A stretch of DNA of 64,000 bases from the NCBI RefSeq assembly GCF_025642135.1, contig NZ_CP106793.1, forward strand, positions 1,364,001-1,428,000, written 5' to 3'. Shown piece by piece: positions 26,783 through 36,037 of the stretch. Position numbers and translations under genes: made by a program. Origin of the DNA: Streptomyces cynarae (GTDB lineage: Bacteria > Actinomycetota > Actinomycetes > Streptomycetales > Streptomycetaceae). Below the pieces are notes generated by a model that saw only the letters and a program-made list of their open reading frames with translations, ran no database searches and was not told where the DNA came from. Numbering within the stretch: the stretch's first letter is position 1; each line of letters starts with the position of its first letter.

Positions 26783-27750
26783 GCGGCGGCTCCGTTCTCC
26801 AGGACGACGGCGACCCGGCCGGTCGTCACGCCGTCGGCAACGCGCTGCACGGCGGTCGCGGCACCGCTCAGCGGGACACGCTCGCTCACCAGCGGCTTGA
26901 TGGCGCCGCGGGCGGCCAGTTCCGTGAGCTGTTCGTGGCAGTGCTGGACCAGCTTCGGGTTCTTGGTGTTGTACAGGCCCCAGTGCAGGCCGACGATCGA
27001 GTAGTTCTTGACCAGGGCGTGGTTGAGCGCCGGGCTGGGGATGGACCCGCTGGCGAAGCCCACGACGACGATCCGGCCCTCGAAGGCGACGACCTTCGCG
27101 GACTGTGCGTAGGCCTGACCGCCCACCGGGTCGTAGATCACGTCGGCGCCCCGGCCGCCGGTGGCCTCCTTCACCGCGGCGACGACGTCCTCGGCGTGCC
27201 GGTCGATCACCACGTCACAGCCCAGCTCCCGGGCGACGGCCGCCTTGTCCGCGCCCCCGACGACGCCGATGACCCTCGCACCGGCCGCCCTGCCGAGCTG
27301 CACGGCCGCGCTGCCGACCCCTCCTGCGGCAGCGTGGACGAGCAGCGTCTCGCCGGCTTCCAGACCGGCCCGGCGGTGCAGACCGAACCAGCCCGTCTGG
27401 TAGCCGATGTGCAGGGCGGCGGCCTCGGCGTCGTCGAGGGAGTCCGGGGCGGGCAGCAGGGCCGCGGCGTCCGCGATCGCGTACTCGGCGAAGCCGCCGT
27501 ACGGCAGCGCCGGGTTGGCGATCACGCGGCGCCCGTCCTCGGTCCGGCCGCAGATCTCCACGCCCGGCGTGAACGGCAGCGGCGGCCGGACCTGGTACTG
27601 CCCGCGGCACAGCAGCGCGTCCGGGAAGTTGACGTTGGCGGCCAGTACCTTCAGAAGGACCTGGCCGTCACCGGGCGTGGGCCGCTCCACCTCCGCGAGG
27701 CGCATCACCTCACTCGGCTCACCGTTCTCGTGCACTTGCCATGCCTGCAT
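26779..27750 (-). CDS. NADPH:quinone oxidoreductase-type MDR dehydrogenase
   Basis: 323 residues of the medium-chain dehydrogenase/reductase superfamily, zinc-free quinone-reductase class: N-terminal GroES-like fold, then an NADPH-binding Rossmann domain with HAAAGGVGSAAVQLGRAAG near residue 130 and GADVIYDPVGG near 200. Members reduce quinones or enoyl groups with NADPH. As first gene of the operon with two acyl-CoA dehydrogenases (4-nt overlap) it may reduce an enoyl intermediate or work in the same lipid or aromatic acid pathway. A palindrome upstream (27797-27808) overlaps the likely promoter. Confidence 0.9.
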   Translation of the reverse strand: MQAWQVHENGEPSEVMRLAEVERPTPGDGQVLLKVLAANVNFPDALLCRGQYQVRPPLPFTPGVEICGRTEDGRRVIANPALPYGGFAEYAIADAAALLPAPDSLDDAEAAALHIGYQTGWFGLHRRAGLEAGETLLVHAAAGGVGSAAVQLGRAAGARVIGVVGGADKAAVARELGCDVVIDRHAEDVVAAVKEATGGRGADVIYDPVGGQAYAQSAKVVAFEGRIVVVGFASGSIPSPALNHALVKNYSIVGLHWGLYNTKNPKLVQHCHEQLTELAARGAIKPLVSERVPLSGAATAVQRVADGVTTGRVAVVLENGAAA

Positions 27751-27791
27751 GCGGGGCCTCCACCGACTGTCTGTCCGACCGGGCTCGTCGC

Positions 27792-27809
27792 ATACTAAGC
27801 GGTCGCTTG
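27792..27809 (-). promoter_or_regulatory. Candidate promoter -10 with overlapping TetR-type operator
   Basis: On the minus strand TAGTAT (27792-27797) resembles a -10 hexamer. It abuts the palindrome AAGCGGTCGCTT (27797-27808), a form common among TetR repressor sites, 42 nt upstream of the MDR gene start. No -35 element with good spacing is obvious and no TetR gene is adjacent, so the regulator would act from elsewhere. Confidence 0.45.
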
Positions 27810-27833
27810 CCCATCAGGGAACAGTCGGATGCG

Positions 27834-28406
27834 TCACGAACGAGCGGGCCGTGCCCGTACGTGCATCCGCTCCCCTTGCGGGCCGAACAGGCTGAGGAAC
27901 TCCACCGGCCCCTCCCCCGTCGACCCGAACCAGTGCGGCACCCGGGTGTCGAACTCCGCCGCCTCCCCCGCGGTCAGCACCACGTCGTGCTCCCCCAGCA
28001 CCAGCCGCAGCTTTCCGGACAGCACGTACAGCCACTCGTAGCCCTCGTGCGTCCGCGGATCGGGTGCCGGCTTGCGCTGCGGTTCGAGGACCTTGAAGGC
28101 CTGGAGGCCGCCGGGCTGCCGGGTCAGCGGCCAGTGGGTGCGGCCGCCCCGGACGATCGGCTTGGCGCGCACCCGCGGGTCCCCCACCGGCGGCGCACCC
28201 ACCAGTTCGTCCAGCGGTACCTGGTGGGCCTGCGCGATCGGCAGCAGCAGTTCGAGGCTGGGCCTGCGCAGGCCCGACTCCAGCCGGGAGAGGGTGCTGA
28301 CGGAGATGCCGGTGGCCTCCGACAGCGCCGCGAGCGTCACCTCCCGCTCCTTGCGGATCCGTCGCAGCCTCGGGCCCACGCCCGCGAGAACGTCGTCGGT
28401 ACTCAT
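27834..28406 (-). CDS. XRE-type HTH regulator with C-terminal cupin domain
   Basis: 190 residues from ATG 28406. Residues about 10-65 are an XRE helix-turn-helix (LAALSEATGISVSTLSRLESG). Residues about 105-185 form a cupin barrel (THEGYEWLYVLSGKLRLVLG, AGEAAEFDTRVPHWFG) that probably senses a small ligand. This fusion is a common class of metabolic regulators. It lies 83 nt upstream of the acyl-CoA dehydrogenase operon in the same direction, so it may regulate that operon or be partly co-transcribed. AT-rich inverted repeats just upstream of its start (28411-28444) could be an autoregulatory site. Confidence 0.9.
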   Translation of the reverse strand: MSTDDVLAGVGPRLRRIRKEREVTLAALSEATGISVSTLSRLESGLRRPSLELLLPIAQAHQVPLDELVGAPPVGDPRVRAKPIVRGGRTHWPLTRQPGGLQAFKVLEPQRKPAPDPRTHEGYEWLYVLSGKLRLVLGEHDVVLTAGEAAEFDTRVPHWFGSTGEGPVEFLSLFGPQGERMHVRARPARS

Positions 28407-28410
28407 GGCT

Positions 28411-28444
28411 GCATTGCAGTTTCGGCAAACGTGTTTGTCAATGC
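28411..28444. promoter_or_regulatory. Nested inverted repeats upstream of the HTH-cupin gene
   Basis: CAAAC (28426-28430) / GTTTG (28433-28437) lies within a wider pair GCATTG (28411-28416) / CAATGC (28439-28444). The region is clearly richer in A/T than its surroundings and lies between the divergent regulator and DNA ligase genes, consistent with a promoter/operator. Confidence 0.4.
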
Positions 28445-28522
28445 CGCAGCGTCTCGACGACTTCCCCGCCGACCGGGACAGACGAAGGTGTAGGCGGGCC
28501 ACCCGAGGTGCACCATGACTTC

Positions 28523-30070
28523 ATGCTGCTGAGCCGGCTCGCCCACGTGTCCCAGGAGGTCGCCGCCACCTCGGCGCGGTCCCGGAAGATCGCGCTGCTC
28601 GCCGAGCTGTTCCGGGCCGCCGACGCGGACGACGTGCCGATCGTCATCCCGTATCTGGCCGGACGCCTGCCCCAGGGGCGGCTCGGCATCGGCTGGAAGC
28701 TCCTGGACCAGGGAGTACCGCCGGCCGAGGAGGCCACGCTCACCGTGCGGGACGTGGACGCCCGGCTGACCCGGATCGGCTCGGTCACCGGCACCGGCTC
28801 GCAGGCGGAACGCAGGAGGCTGGTCGGCGCGCTGCTGGCGGCGGCCACCGCCGAGGAGCAGCGGTTCCTGTTCGGCCTGCTCACCGGGGAGGTGCGGCAG
28901 GGGGCGCTGGACGCCCACGCCGTGGAGGGGCTGGCCGGGGCGACGGGCGCCGACCCGGCGGACGTACGGCGGGCCGTCATGCTCGCCGGGTCGCTGCAGA
29001 CCGTGGCGCGGGCCCTGCTCGCCGACGGCCCGGCGGCCCTGGAGGCCTTCCGGCTCACGGTCGGCCGGCCGGTGCTGCCGATGCTGGCGCAGACCGCGTC
29101 CTCGGTTGCGGAGGCCGTCCGGAAACTGGGTCCGTGCGCCGTCGAGGAGAAGCTCGACGGCATCCGCGTCCAGGTCCACCGGGACGGCGACGAGGTACAC
29201 ATCCACACCCGGACCCTGGACGACATCACCGACCGCCTGCCGGAGATCACCTCGGCCGCCCTCGAATTGCGGGGCGAGCGGTTCATCCTGGACGGCGAGG
29301 TCATCGCCCTGGACGAGGGCGGCAGGCCGCGCTCCTTCCAGGAGACCTCGGGGCGTGTCGGCTCCCGGGTGGACGTGGCGACGGCCGCCGCGACCGTCCC
29401 CGTCTCCCCCGTCTTCTTCGACGCGCTGTCCGTGGACGGCCGCGACCTGCTGGACCTGCCGTTCACGGACCGCCACGCCGAGCTCGCCCGGCTGGTCCCC
29501 GAACCCATGCGGGTGCGGCGCACGCTCGTGCACGACCCGGGCGGCCCGGGGGACATCGCCGCCGCGGAGACCTTCCTCACCGAGACGCTGAAGCGCGGAC
29601 ACGAGGGCGTGGTGGTCAAGGCGCTCGACGCCCCCTACAGCGCGGGACGGCGCGGCGCGTCCTGGCTCAAGGTGAAACCGGTGCACACCCTCGACCTGGT
29701 TGTGCTGGCCGCCGAGTGGGGCCACGGTCGCCGCACCGGCAGGCTGTCCAACCTCCACCTCGGCGCCCGCAACCCCGACGGCTCCTTCACGATGCTCGGC
29801 AAGACGTTCAAGGGCATGACGGACGCGATGCTCGCCTGGCAGACCGAGCGGCTGAAGGAACTGGCCGTCGAGGACAACGGCTGGGTGGTGAAGGTACGGC
29901 CCGAACTCGTGGTCGAGATCGCCTACGACGGGCTGCAGCGCTCCACCCGCTACCCGGCCGGCGTCACGCTGCGCTTCGCCCGAGTGGTGCGCCATCGGGA
30001 GGACAAGCGCCCCGAGGAGGCCGACACCGTGGAGACGCTGCTGGCCGCCCATCCCGAGGTGGCGCCGTGA
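28523..30070 (+). CDS. ligB: ATP-dependent DNA ligase (LigB type)
   Basis: 515 residues from ATG 28523. An N-terminal DNA-binding helical domain (residues 1-190) is followed by the adenylation core with the AMP-acceptor lysine in VEEKLDGIRVQVHR near residue 212. Later nucleotidyltransferase motifs are FILDGEVIALD and GHEGVVVKAL, then SWLKVKP; the C-terminal OB-fold contains TMLGKTFKGMTD. The length matches the ligase B family of actinobacteria and archaea (about 500). It seals nicks using ATP, probably in repair, alongside the essential NAD-dependent LigA encoded elsewhere. Its stop overlaps the NUDIX gene start (GTGA). Confidence 0.93.
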   Translation: MLLSRLAHVSQEVAATSARSRKIALLAELFRAADADDVPIVIPYLAGRLPQGRLGIGWKLLDQGVPPAEEATLTVRDVDARLTRIGSVTGTGSQAERRRLVGALLAAATAEEQRFLFGLLTGEVRQGALDAHAVEGLAGATGADPADVRRAVMLAGSLQTVARALLADGPAALEAFRLTVGRPVLPMLAQTASSVAEAVRKLGPCAVEEKLDGIRVQVHRDGDEVHIHTRTLDDITDRLPEITSAALELRGERFILDGEVIALDEGGRPRSFQETSGRVGSRVDVATAAATVPVSPVFFDALSVDGRDLLDLPFTDRHAELARLVPEPMRVRRTLVHDPGGPGDIAAAETFLTETLKRGHEGVVVKALDAPYSAGRRGASWLKVKPVHTLDLVVLAAEWGHGRRTGRLSNLHLGARNPDGSFTMLGKTFKGMTDAMLAWQTERLKELAVEDNGWVVKVRPELVVEIAYDGLQRSTRYPAGVTLRFARVVRHREDKRPEEADTVETLLAAHPEVAP

Positions 30071-30552
30071 ACGGGCGGAGCAGACGCAGCGCGGGTCTGC
30101 TGCTGTTCCGGCGCACCGGCCACGGTCCGGAGGTCCTGCTGGCCCACATGGGCGGCCCGTTCTTCGCCCGCCGTGAGGCCGGCGCGTGGACCGTGCCCAA
30201 GGGCGAGTACGACCCCGACGAGCCGTCCTGGGACGCCGCCCGCCGCGAGTTCCGGGAGGAACTGGGGCTGGCGCCGCCCGACGGGGAGGCCGTCCCGCTC
30301 GGCGAGGTGCGGCAGAGCGGCGGCAAGACCGTCACGGCCTGGGCGGTCGAGGCCGACCTCGACCCGGCGGCGATCGAGCCGGGCACCTTCACGATGGAGT
30401 GGCCGCCGAAGTCGGGGCGCCTGGAGGAGTTCCCGGAGGTGGACCGGGTGGCGTGGTTCGGCCTCGACCGGGCCCGGGAGGTGATCGTGAGCGCACAGAG
30501 GGCGTTTCTCGACCGGCTCGCGGAGCACTCGAGCGACGGCGGTGTCCGATGA
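30067..30552 (+). CDS. NUDIX hydrolase coupled to DNA ligase
   Basis: 161 residues from GTG 30067, overlapping the ligase stop by 4 nt. The Nudix box fits GX5EX7REUXEEXGU: it starts at GEYDPDE near residue 51 and ends REFREELGL. WTVPKGEY precedes it, and a WPPKSGRLEEFPEVDRVAWF stretch follows. NUDIX enzymes cleave nucleoside-diphosphate-X compounds; coupling to a ligase suggests clearing damaged nucleotides or adenylylated intermediates during repair, but this is inference. It is followed after 79 nt by the aldehyde dehydrogenase gene. Confidence 0.9.
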   Translation: MNGRSRRSAGLLLFRRTGHGPEVLLAHMGGPFFARREAGAWTVPKGEYDPDEPSWDAARREFREELGLAPPDGEAVPLGEVRQSGGKTVTAWAVEADLDPAAIEPGTFTMEWPPKSGRLEEFPEVDRVAWFGLDRAREVIVSAQRAFLDRLAEHSSDGGVR

Positions 30553-30631
30553 CACCGGGACAACGCCGCCCGCGTTGCGGCCGCCACCGCCGCGCGGGAA
30601 GGTCGAAGCAAGCCTTTCCAGGAGGTCAGCC

Positions 30632-32017
<1,386 letters not shown>

Positions 32018-32042
32018 GCGTTCGACGGTTACGATCGCCTCT

Positions 32043-32273
32043 GTGAACCGCGAAGTGACCCTTCCTCTGATCGTGGACGACCGCGGGACCTTGCAGGTGG
32101 CTGCCGCCGATGTGAGCAAGTTGCTGCGCAGGCTGGGCGGTCGATGGGTGCGGCTTGTGGAGGAGGGGGACCAGGGGCTGGACGAGGACACGGTGGCCGC
32201 GTTGGCCATCGAGCTGGCGAAGCTCGCGGACCGCATCGACGTCGCGTGCATCGCGCACAGCAGTGGTTCGTAG
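32043..32273 (+). CDS. DUF6213-like small protein
   Basis: 76 residues from GTG 32043. The sequence (NREVTLPLIVDDRGTLQVAA near the N-terminus, ELAKLADRIDVACIAHSS at the C-terminus) resembles a Streptomyces-specific small protein family, which I recognise as DUF6213-like. It is acidic and cytosolic, with no membrane segment and no known motif. It follows the aldehyde dehydrogenase by 25 nt and may be co-transcribed. Function unknown. Confidence 0.85.
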   Translation: MNREVTLPLIVDDRGTLQVAAADVSKLLRRLGGRWVRLVEEGDQGLDEDTVAALAIELAKLADRIDVACIAHSSGS

Positions 32274-32294
32274 GGCGGCCGGGGGCCGCTGCCG

Positions 32295-32960
32295 TCAGCC
32301 CTTGCCGTCCAGTTCCCACAGCGCGTGCCAGAAACCGGTCTCGTGGCTCTGGAGCAGGCGGCCGTAGCGGTGGGCGCGCTCCTCGTTCAGGCGGTCCGCG
32401 TCCAGGGCCTCCTGGATCGCCGCGCCCGCCTTCCGGTCCAGGTCCGGGGACGGCTCCGCGAACAGGTCGAAGAAGGCGCAGGCCTCGTCGCTGAAGCCGT
32501 AGCAGTGGCGTAGTGCCAGCGCGATCCTCGCGCAGTAGTCGCCCCAGGTCGCGAAGTTGACGCTCAGCGCCAGGGCGACGTCGGCCGGTTCCCCGTTCAG
32601 GGCCAGCCAGGCCACGTAGGCGGCATACCCCTGGCACTCCGCCATCGGCTCGTACCCGGCCGGCTTCGCCTCCTGGCAGGCGGCGGCGTACGCGCCCAGG
32701 CGGTCCTGGGCCACGGCCTCGGCCTCGGCGAGCGCGGTGAAGAAGTCCGCGCACGCCGGCTGGTCCCGGCAGCGCTCGGCGAGGTGCCGGAAGGCGCGCC
32801 GGTCGGAGGCGATCACGTCCCGCTCTTCGGCGGCGAGGGCGGCGAGGGTGGCGGGCCGGGCCGCCCCGCGGGCGATCAGCGGAAGCAGCCGGTTGGCGTG
32901 CGGATCGGGGGCGAGCCTCTCGGCGGCCGTCTCCAGCAGTTCCCTGGCCGTACGTGTCAT
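32295..32960 (-). CDS. TenA/THI-4-like helical protein
   Basis: 221 residues from ATG 32960, preceded by AGGAGGAGC. The mostly alpha-helical sequence with ERDVIASDRRAFRHLA, the YEPMAECQGYAAYVAWLA segment and the conserved FATWGDYCARI stretch matches the TenA/heme-oxygenase-like fold, often annotated in Streptomyces as a transcriptional regulator although TenA proteins are thiaminases. It is divergent from the rppA operon with a 199-nt shared upstream region, so a link with flaviolin production is possible but unproven. Confidence 0.82.
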   Translation of the reverse strand: MTRTARELLETAAERLAPDPHANRLLPLIARGAARPATLAALAAEERDVIASDRRAFRHLAERCRDQPACADFFTALAEAEAVAQDRLGAYAAACQEAKPAGYEPMAECQGYAAYVAWLALNGEPADVALALSVNFATWGDYCARIALALRHCYGFSDEACAFFDLFAEPSPDLDRKAGAAIQEALDADRLNEERAHRYGRLLQSHETGFWHALWELDGKG

Positions 32961-33074
32961 CGGCGCTCCTCCTCGTACTACGCTCTGCGACTTTGCGCAC
33001 ACGTGTCGTCACTGTACGTCCACCACCGGATCGGAGTAGCACCGCGAGATATCCCCGCTGCGCCGGGTGATCGT

Positions 33075-33120
33075 GGGTGGACCACCCGCGTGCGGGTGAC
33101 GAACCCCCTTCCGCCGGGGG
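33075..33120 (+). promoter_or_regulatory. Overlapping hairpins in the rppA leader region
   Basis: Three inverted repeats in tandem: GGGTGG-A-CCACCC (33075-33087), CACCCGC-GT-GCGGGTG (33083-33098) and CCCCC/GGGGG (33104-33120). The first two overlap and cannot form together. They lie 40-85 nt upstream of the rppA start. Whether this is an operator, an attenuator or chance in GC-rich DNA cannot be decided from sequence alone. Confidence 0.35.
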
Positions 33121-33159
33121 ACGAAGAGTCCTCCGCCAAGGCGAAAGAAGGCGCGCTCC

Positions 33160-34224
33160 ATGGCGACTCTGTGCAAGCCCGCGGTTTCTGTCCCGGAACA
33201 CGTGATCACGATGGAGGAGACGCTGGACCTGGCGCGCTCCCGCCACCCGGACCACCCCCAACTCCCTCTCGCGCTGCGGCTCATCGCGAACACCGGGGTC
33301 AAGACCCGGCACATCGTGCAGCCCATCGAGGAGACCCTGAAACACCCGGGCTTCGAGGAGCGCAACAACCTCTACGAGGCCGAGGCGAAGGCCCGCGTGC
33401 CCGCGGTGGTGCAGCGGGCGCTGGACGACGCCGAACTGCTCACCACCGACATCGACGTGATCATCTACGTGTCGTGCACCGGGTTCATGATGCCCTCGCT
33501 GACCGCGTGGCTGATCAACTCGATGGGCTTCAGCACCGACACCCGGCAGATACCCATAGCCCAGTTGGGCTGCGCCGCGGGCGGCGCGGCCATCAACCGG
33601 GCGCACGACTTCTGCACGGCCTACCCCGACGCCAACGCCCTCATCGTGGCCTGCGAATTCTGCTCGCTGTGCTACCAGCCCACCGACCTGGGCGTCGGCT
33701 CACTGCTGTCCAACGGCCTGTTCGGCGACGGCATCGCGGCGGCGGTCGTGCGCGGCAAGGGCGGCACCGGCGTGAAGCTGGAGCGCAACGGCTCGTACCT
33801 GATCCCGAAGACCGAGGAGTGGATCGCGTACGACGTCCGGGCCACCGGTTTCCACTTCCTGCTGGACAAGCGGGTGCCCACCACGATGGAACCGCTCGCC
33901 CCGGCACTCGACGGACTGGCGAGGCAGCATGGCTGGGACGCCTCCGAGCTGGACTTCTACATCGTCCACGCGGGCGGCCCGCGCATCCTGGACGACCTGA
34001 GCAAGTTCCTGCACGTGCCGGCGGAGGCGTTCCGGTTCAGCCGGGCCACGCTCACCGAGTACGGCAACATCGCGAGCGCCGTCGTCCTTGACGCGCTGCG
34101 CCGGCTGTTCGAGTCGGGCGGTGCCGAACACGCGGCGCGCGGGCTGCTGGCCGGTTTCGGACCGGGCATCACGGCGGAGATGGCGCTGGGCCGCTGGCAC
34201 ATCTCCGGGAACGGGAAGAAATGA
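33160..34224 (+). CDS. rppA: 1,3,6,8-tetrahydroxynaphthalene synthase (type III PKS, RppA)
   Basis: 354 residues, opening with MATLC as in known RppA proteins. The catalytic triad of chalcone-synthase-like enzymes is present: Cys138 in AQLGCAAGGAA, His near 270 in YIVHAGGPRI, Asn near 303 in EYGNIAS. SCTGFMMPSLTAWLINSMGF and CEFCSLCYQPTD are also typical. RppA condenses five malonyl-CoA units to tetrahydroxynaphthalene, which oxidises to flaviolin. The next genes (CYP158 1 nt after the stop, then a cupin) make the set a flaviolin/biflaviolin pigment operon conserved among streptomycetes. Slightly shorter at the C-terminus than S. griseus RppA. Confidence 0.96.
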   Translation: MATLCKPAVSVPEHVITMEETLDLARSRHPDHPQLPLALRLIANTGVKTRHIVQPIEETLKHPGFEERNNLYEAEAKARVPAVVQRALDDAELLTTDIDVIIYVSCTGFMMPSLTAWLINSMGFSTDTRQIPIAQLGCAAGGAAINRAHDFCTAYPDANALIVACEFCSLCYQPTDLGVGSLLSNGLFGDGIAAAVVRGKGGTGVKLERNGSYLIPKTEEWIAYDVRATGFHFLLDKRVPTTMEPLAPALDGLARQHGWDASELDFYIVHAGGPRILDDLSKFLHVPAEAFRFSRATLTEYGNIASAVVLDALRRLFESGGAEHAARGLLAGFGPGITAEMALGRWHISGNGKK

Positions 34225-34225
34225 G

Positions 34226-35473
34226 ATGACCACCGACACGGACGACAGGCGGCGCGCCGCGGCCGAGGGGACGAGCAGCGGGGTCCTGCCGCCGGTCCGC
34301 CCCTGGCCCGCCTCCCGACCGCCCGGCGTGGACTTCGACCCGGACCTGGCCGAGCTGATGCGCGAAGGCCCGGTCAGCCGGGTCGGGCGGCCCGACGGCG
34401 AGGGCTGGGCCTGGCTCGTGACCCGCTACGACGATGTGCGCACGGTCACGAACGACCCCCGGTTCGGCCGTGAGCCGGTCATGGACGGTCGTCCGGCCCG
34501 GCTCGCCCCGCACGTCGTCCCGCAGCGGGACGCGGTCACCTTCCCGGACTCCTCCGAGCCCGCCCGGCCGCGCCGCTCGGTCGCCGCGGCCTTCACGGCG
34601 CGCGGCGTCGAGCGGGTGCGCGAGGCGACGCGGCGCATGCTCGACGAACTGGTCGACGAGCTGCTCCAGGACGGGCCTCCCGCCGACCTCATCGCGGCGG
34701 TCCTCGGCCCCTTCCCCGGCGCCGTGATCTGCGAGCTGATGGGGGTCCCGGCCGCCGACCGGCACGAGGTGCACACCTGGTCAAGGCTCATCCTCTCCCC
34801 CGGGCACGGCACGAAGGCCGGTGAGCGGGCCAGGGACGAGATGAACGCGTACTTCACCGGCCTGATCGGCGCCCGTGAGGGCGGCACCGGCGAGGACGTC
34901 GTCTCGCTGCTCGGGGCCGCCGTGGGCCTGGGTGAGGCCGCACTCGACGAGGCGGCCGGCCTCGCGGTGCTGCTGCAGATCGGCGCGGAGGCGGTCACCG
35001 GCCACACCGGCCGGATGTTCCACCTCCTGCTGACCCGCCCGGACCTGACCGAACGTCTGCGGGCCGAGCCGGCGATCCGCCCCCAGGCCGTCGACGAACT
35101 GCTGCGCTACATCCCGCACCGCAACGCCGTGGGACCACCCCGGGTGGCGACGCAGGACGTGGAGGTCGGGGGCGTACGGATCCGGGCGGGTGAGGCGGTG
35201 TACGTCTCGTACGCGGCGGCGAACCGCGACCCCGGCGTCTTCCCGGACCCTGAGACGATCGACTTCGCGCGCTACCCGAACCCCCATGTGGCGTTCGGCT
35301 CCGGCCCGCAGCGCTGCCCGGGCGGCATGCCGGCCAGGCTGGCGTCCGAGATGCTGCTGGACGCCCTCCTGGACCGGGTGCCGGGGCTGCGGCTCGCGGT
35401 GCCGCCCGATGAGGTCCCCTTCCGCGAGGGCGCGCTGACCCGCGGGCCCGATGCCCTTCCCGTGACGTGGTGA
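34226..35473 (+). CDS. Cytochrome P450 CYP158-type (biflaviolin synthase)
   Basis: 415 residues from ATG 34226, one base after the rppA stop. The heme loop is FGSGPQRCPGG near residue 358. The I-helix reads QIGAEAVTGHTG, without the usual acid-threonine pair, exactly the type of departure known in CYP158A2, where substrate hydroxyls and water supply protons. CYP158 enzymes couple two flaviolin molecules to biflaviolin or triflaviolin pigments that may protect against UV. Position directly behind rppA supports this assignment strongly. Confidence 0.93.
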   Translation: MTTDTDDRRRAAAEGTSSGVLPPVRPWPASRPPGVDFDPDLAELMREGPVSRVGRPDGEGWAWLVTRYDDVRTVTNDPRFGREPVMDGRPARLAPHVVPQRDAVTFPDSSEPARPRRSVAAAFTARGVERVREATRRMLDELVDELLQDGPPADLIAAVLGPFPGAVICELMGVPAADRHEVHTWSRLILSPGHGTKAGERARDEMNAYFTGLIGAREGGTGEDVVSLLGAAVGLGEAALDEAAGLAVLLQIGAEAVTGHTGRMFHLLLTRPDLTERLRAEPAIRPQAVDELLRYIPHRNAVGPPRVATQDVEVGGVRIRAGEAVYVSYAAANRDPGVFPDPETIDFARYPNPHVAFGSGPQRCPGGMPARLASEMLLDALLDRVPGLRLAVPPDEVPFREGALTRGPDALPVTW

Positions 35474-35480
35474 GCGGCTC

Positions 35481-36020
35481 ATGACGACGACTGACAGACC
35501 AGTGGCCACCGAGGGCCTGTTCGTGCCGCCGGGTCAGGGACGCGTGGTCCAGACACCGGCCCAGCACGTGACGTTCAAGGTGACCGGCTCGCACTCGCGC
35601 ATGGCGTCCACGTTCGAGGTGATCGTGCCTCCGGGCTTCGACGTCGGCGCCCATGTGCACACGCGCAGCGAGGAGCTCTTCTACGTGCTCGAGGGCGAGC
35701 TGGACGTGCTCGCCTTCGAGCCACGCGTACGGACCCCCGACAACTGGCAGAAGTGGGAGTCGAGCTCGGGCCGCCGGGTGCTCCGCGCCACCCCTGGCAC
35801 CGTCATCGTCGTGCCACCCGGCTGCCCCCACGCCTTCGCGAACCCGACGGAGACCCCGGCGAAGATGTTCTTCCAGGCGTCCCCGCCCCCGGACCACGAA
35901 CGCTACTTCGAGGAACTCCTGGAGATCCTCGCCGACGGGGGCCCGCCGGACCACGAGGCGATCGAGGCACTGCGCAGGCGGTACGACATCGAGCAGATCA
36001 CGCCGCTCAAGCACCGTTAG
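35481..36020 (+). CDS. Cupin monooxygenase-like protein (MomA-like, THN to flaviolin)
   Basis: 179 residues with a single cupin fold: FDVGAHVHTRSEELFYVLEG near residue 52 (histidine and glutamate metal ligands) and GTVIVVPPGCPHAFANPT near 110 (second histidine). It is the third gene of the rppA operon, 7 nt after the P450. Cupin proteins in this position, such as MomA of S. antibioticus, oxidise tetrahydroxynaphthalene to flaviolin as anchored quinone-forming monooxygenases. The same role is inferred here; spontaneous oxidation also occurs, so the enzyme may be accessory. Confidence 0.85.
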   Translation: MTTTDRPVATEGLFVPPGQGRVVQTPAQHVTFKVTGSHSRMASTFEVIVPPGFDVGAHVHTRSEELFYVLEGELDVLAFEPRVRTPDNWQKWESSSGRRVLRATPGTVIVVPPGCPHAFANPTETPAKMFFQASPPPDHERYFEELLEILADGGPPDHEAIEALRRRYDIEQITPLKHR

Positions 36021-36037
36021 AGCCTGGTGAGGGGCCC

